Source: Moraxella sp. FZFQ2102
GTDB lineage: Bacteria > Pseudomonadota > Gammaproteobacteria > Pseudomonadales > Moraxellaceae
DNA length: 64,000 bases
NCBI RefSeq assembly: GCF_024137865.1
Contig: NZ_CP099960.1
Coordinates: 62,001-126,000, forward strand
Direction: 5' to 3'
The notes under the pieces were generated by a model, which saw only the letters and a list, made by a program, of their open reading frames with translations, searched no databases and was not told the DNA's origin. Both the position numbers and the translations under genes were made by a program. Shown here piece after piece: positions 63,135 to 64,000 of this stretch; positions within the stretch are counted from its first letter, which is position 1; each line of letters opens with the position of its first letter.

Positions 63135-64000
63135 TCACTCCTTCACCAAACTCAGCCGCTCGCCTTCGAATAGCTCCATATCAGGTGCTAAAGTCACCAT
63201 AAAGCGATCGAAGTACAGCAGCTGTTTGACCAAGAGCGCAAAGTCTCTGGGGAAATGAATGCCGTGGCGTTTGCCGATTTCTACCATTTCAAGCATCATC
63301 GCATTTAGGCCATCATTGCCTTCTGCGCCGATTTGTACGGGCTTGGGCGGCTGACCGTAGGCATTTGGCGTGATTTTGCCAAGTATTTTTTGTAAATCAT
63401 CAGCCAAGCGATCGATATCTATCTTATCCGCCCGATGCGTCATACCGATGGCGACCATCGCCTGTGCCATGCCGCGATAGTCATTGATTTGCAGGCTCTG
63501 TACCAAGCCAAAACACGCCTGCAAGCTGCTTGGAGCAATCTGCCCCATCAAGCCAAAATCTAAAAAGGCAATGCGCCCATCATTAAGCAGCATCAGATTG
63601 CCCGCGTGCAAATCAGCGTGAAACTCGCCCGTCATCATCAATGATAAAAACCAAGTGTCTAACACATCACTCATGATCTGCTTGCTGTCGCGCCCTGCTG
63701 TACCATCCCAAATCAAACTCTCATCGATCAAAGACTTGCCCATGAGTAGATCCATCACCAGCACTTTTTTGGTCGATAGCGCGTGATGTACCGTCGGTGC
63801 GGTGACTTTGTCATTACCCACTTGCTTTAGATGTGCCAAGAATTTATCAATATGCGCACTTTCGGCAAGAAAATCAGTCTCGGCAAGCATCCGCGCGCGC
63901 ATCTCATCGACGATCGGCGCAAGGCTTGCTGCTTTTAAATTTGGTACAACTTTTTCCAAGGCCCAAAACGCGCCATGCAGCACGCTTAAATCGGTGTGCA
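63135..64000 (-). CDS. UbiB/AarF-family kinase, C-terminal part (5' end outside window)
   Basis: The frame is open to the right window edge, so only the last 288 codons are visible. Motifs are the bacterial UbiB-type catalytic loop FHADLHAGNLMLL, the DFG-like IAFLDFGLMG and VLVMDLLMGKSL. These match AarF/UbiB-type atypical kinases. It differs from the COQ8-like kinase at 21593, whose loop reads TDPNFGN. The long hydrophobic C-terminal helices of E. coli UbiB are not seen. It may be the ubiquinone-related UbiB or another paralogue. Confidence 0.85.
   Translation of the reverse strand, partial: HTDLSVLHGAFWALEKVVPNLKAASLAPIVDEMRARMLAETDFLAESAHIDKFLAHLKQVGNDKVTAPTVHHALSTKKVLVMDLLMGKSLIDESLIWDGTAGRDSKQIMSDVLDTWFLSLMMTGEFHADLHAGNLMLLNDGRIAFLDFGLMGQIAPSSLQACFGLVQSLQINDYRGMAQAMVAIGMTHRADKIDIDRLADDLQKILGKITPNAYGQPPKPVQIGAEGNDGLNAMMLEMVEIGKRHGIHFPRDFALLVKQLLYFDRFMVTLAPDMELFEGERLSLVKE

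Noticed and set aside
1..64000. tRNA, rRNA and CRISPR features
   Set aside because: I looked for cloverleaf-like blocks (ggttcgaatcc-type arms) and regular repeats and saw none. A dedicated scan could still find something that I missed.

Overview
The window looks like chromosomal DNA of a Gram-negative gammaproteobacterium of the Moraxellaceae, most likely Moraxella or a close relative. Support comes from the fused tyrA-aroA gene beside pheA, an RNase HI-DnaQ fusion, a FadL-type porin resembling the Moraxella OmpE group, an orphan RnfB, a tonB-exbB-exbD operon, lipooligosaccharide-type genes (lpxL family, GT25, msbA), and no trace of Gram-positive features. This placement rests on remembered family patterns, not on a search. 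No tRNA, rRNA or CRISPR array was seen.

Layout. 1-9.1 kb: a FadL/OmpP1 porin (cut by the window edge), slyX, the ABC-F protein Uup overlapping an LpxL-type acyltransferase, panD, an unusual ClpX-like ATPase without a zinc domain, and a rarD-folB-folK-like-paiB operon. 9.1-18 kb: a MITE-like repeat, tyrA-aroA and pheA, transaldolase, a small secreted protein, rubredoxin with an alpha/beta hydrolase, a FAH-family enzyme and purD. 18-25.1 kb: an operon of aldehyde dehydrogenase, SCP2-like protein and iron alcohol dehydrogenase, a COQ8-like ABC1 kinase, a TIGR03862-type flavoprotein and a divergent TrmB-like methyltransferase. 25.1-26.6 kb: a decayed prophage scrap with head-gene fragments and one intact small gene.

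26.6-34.9 kb: the rnhA-dnaQ fusion, nudC, rnfB and a DUF2868 gene run as a tight operon, followed by the Fur-box-controlled tonB-exbB-exbD operon and a lone OppA-type lipoprotein. 35-41 kb: leucine synthesis (leuC, an EcsC-family gene, leuD, leuB) with a LysR gene that may control it. LeuC-ecsC-leuD is visibly richer in A+T than leuB. A second MITE-like repeat ends the LysR gene. 41-49 kb: ruvA, fba, a small lipoprotein, pgk, a UbiH-family monooxygenase, glnA, and two small envelope proteins.

49.3-57.4 kb: a surface-glycan region with an unknown gene, a GT25 glycosyltransferase, a frameshifted GT4 glycosyltransferase, msbA, and an A+T-rich rmlBDAC cluster for dTDP-L-rhamnose that begins right behind a terminator hairpin. 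57.4-64 kb: a tiny lipoprotein, a pair of M16 peptidase-family proteins, an acyl-CoA thioesterase, a DUF3482 GTPase (the usual partner of DUF2868, here about 30 kb away), DoxX and a UbiB/AarF kinase running off the window. Most of the window is ordinary housekeeping DNA. The least ordinary items are the ClpX-like ATPase, the dispersed repeat pair, the composition islands at leuCD and rml, the out-of-frame glycosyltransferase and the prophage scrap.
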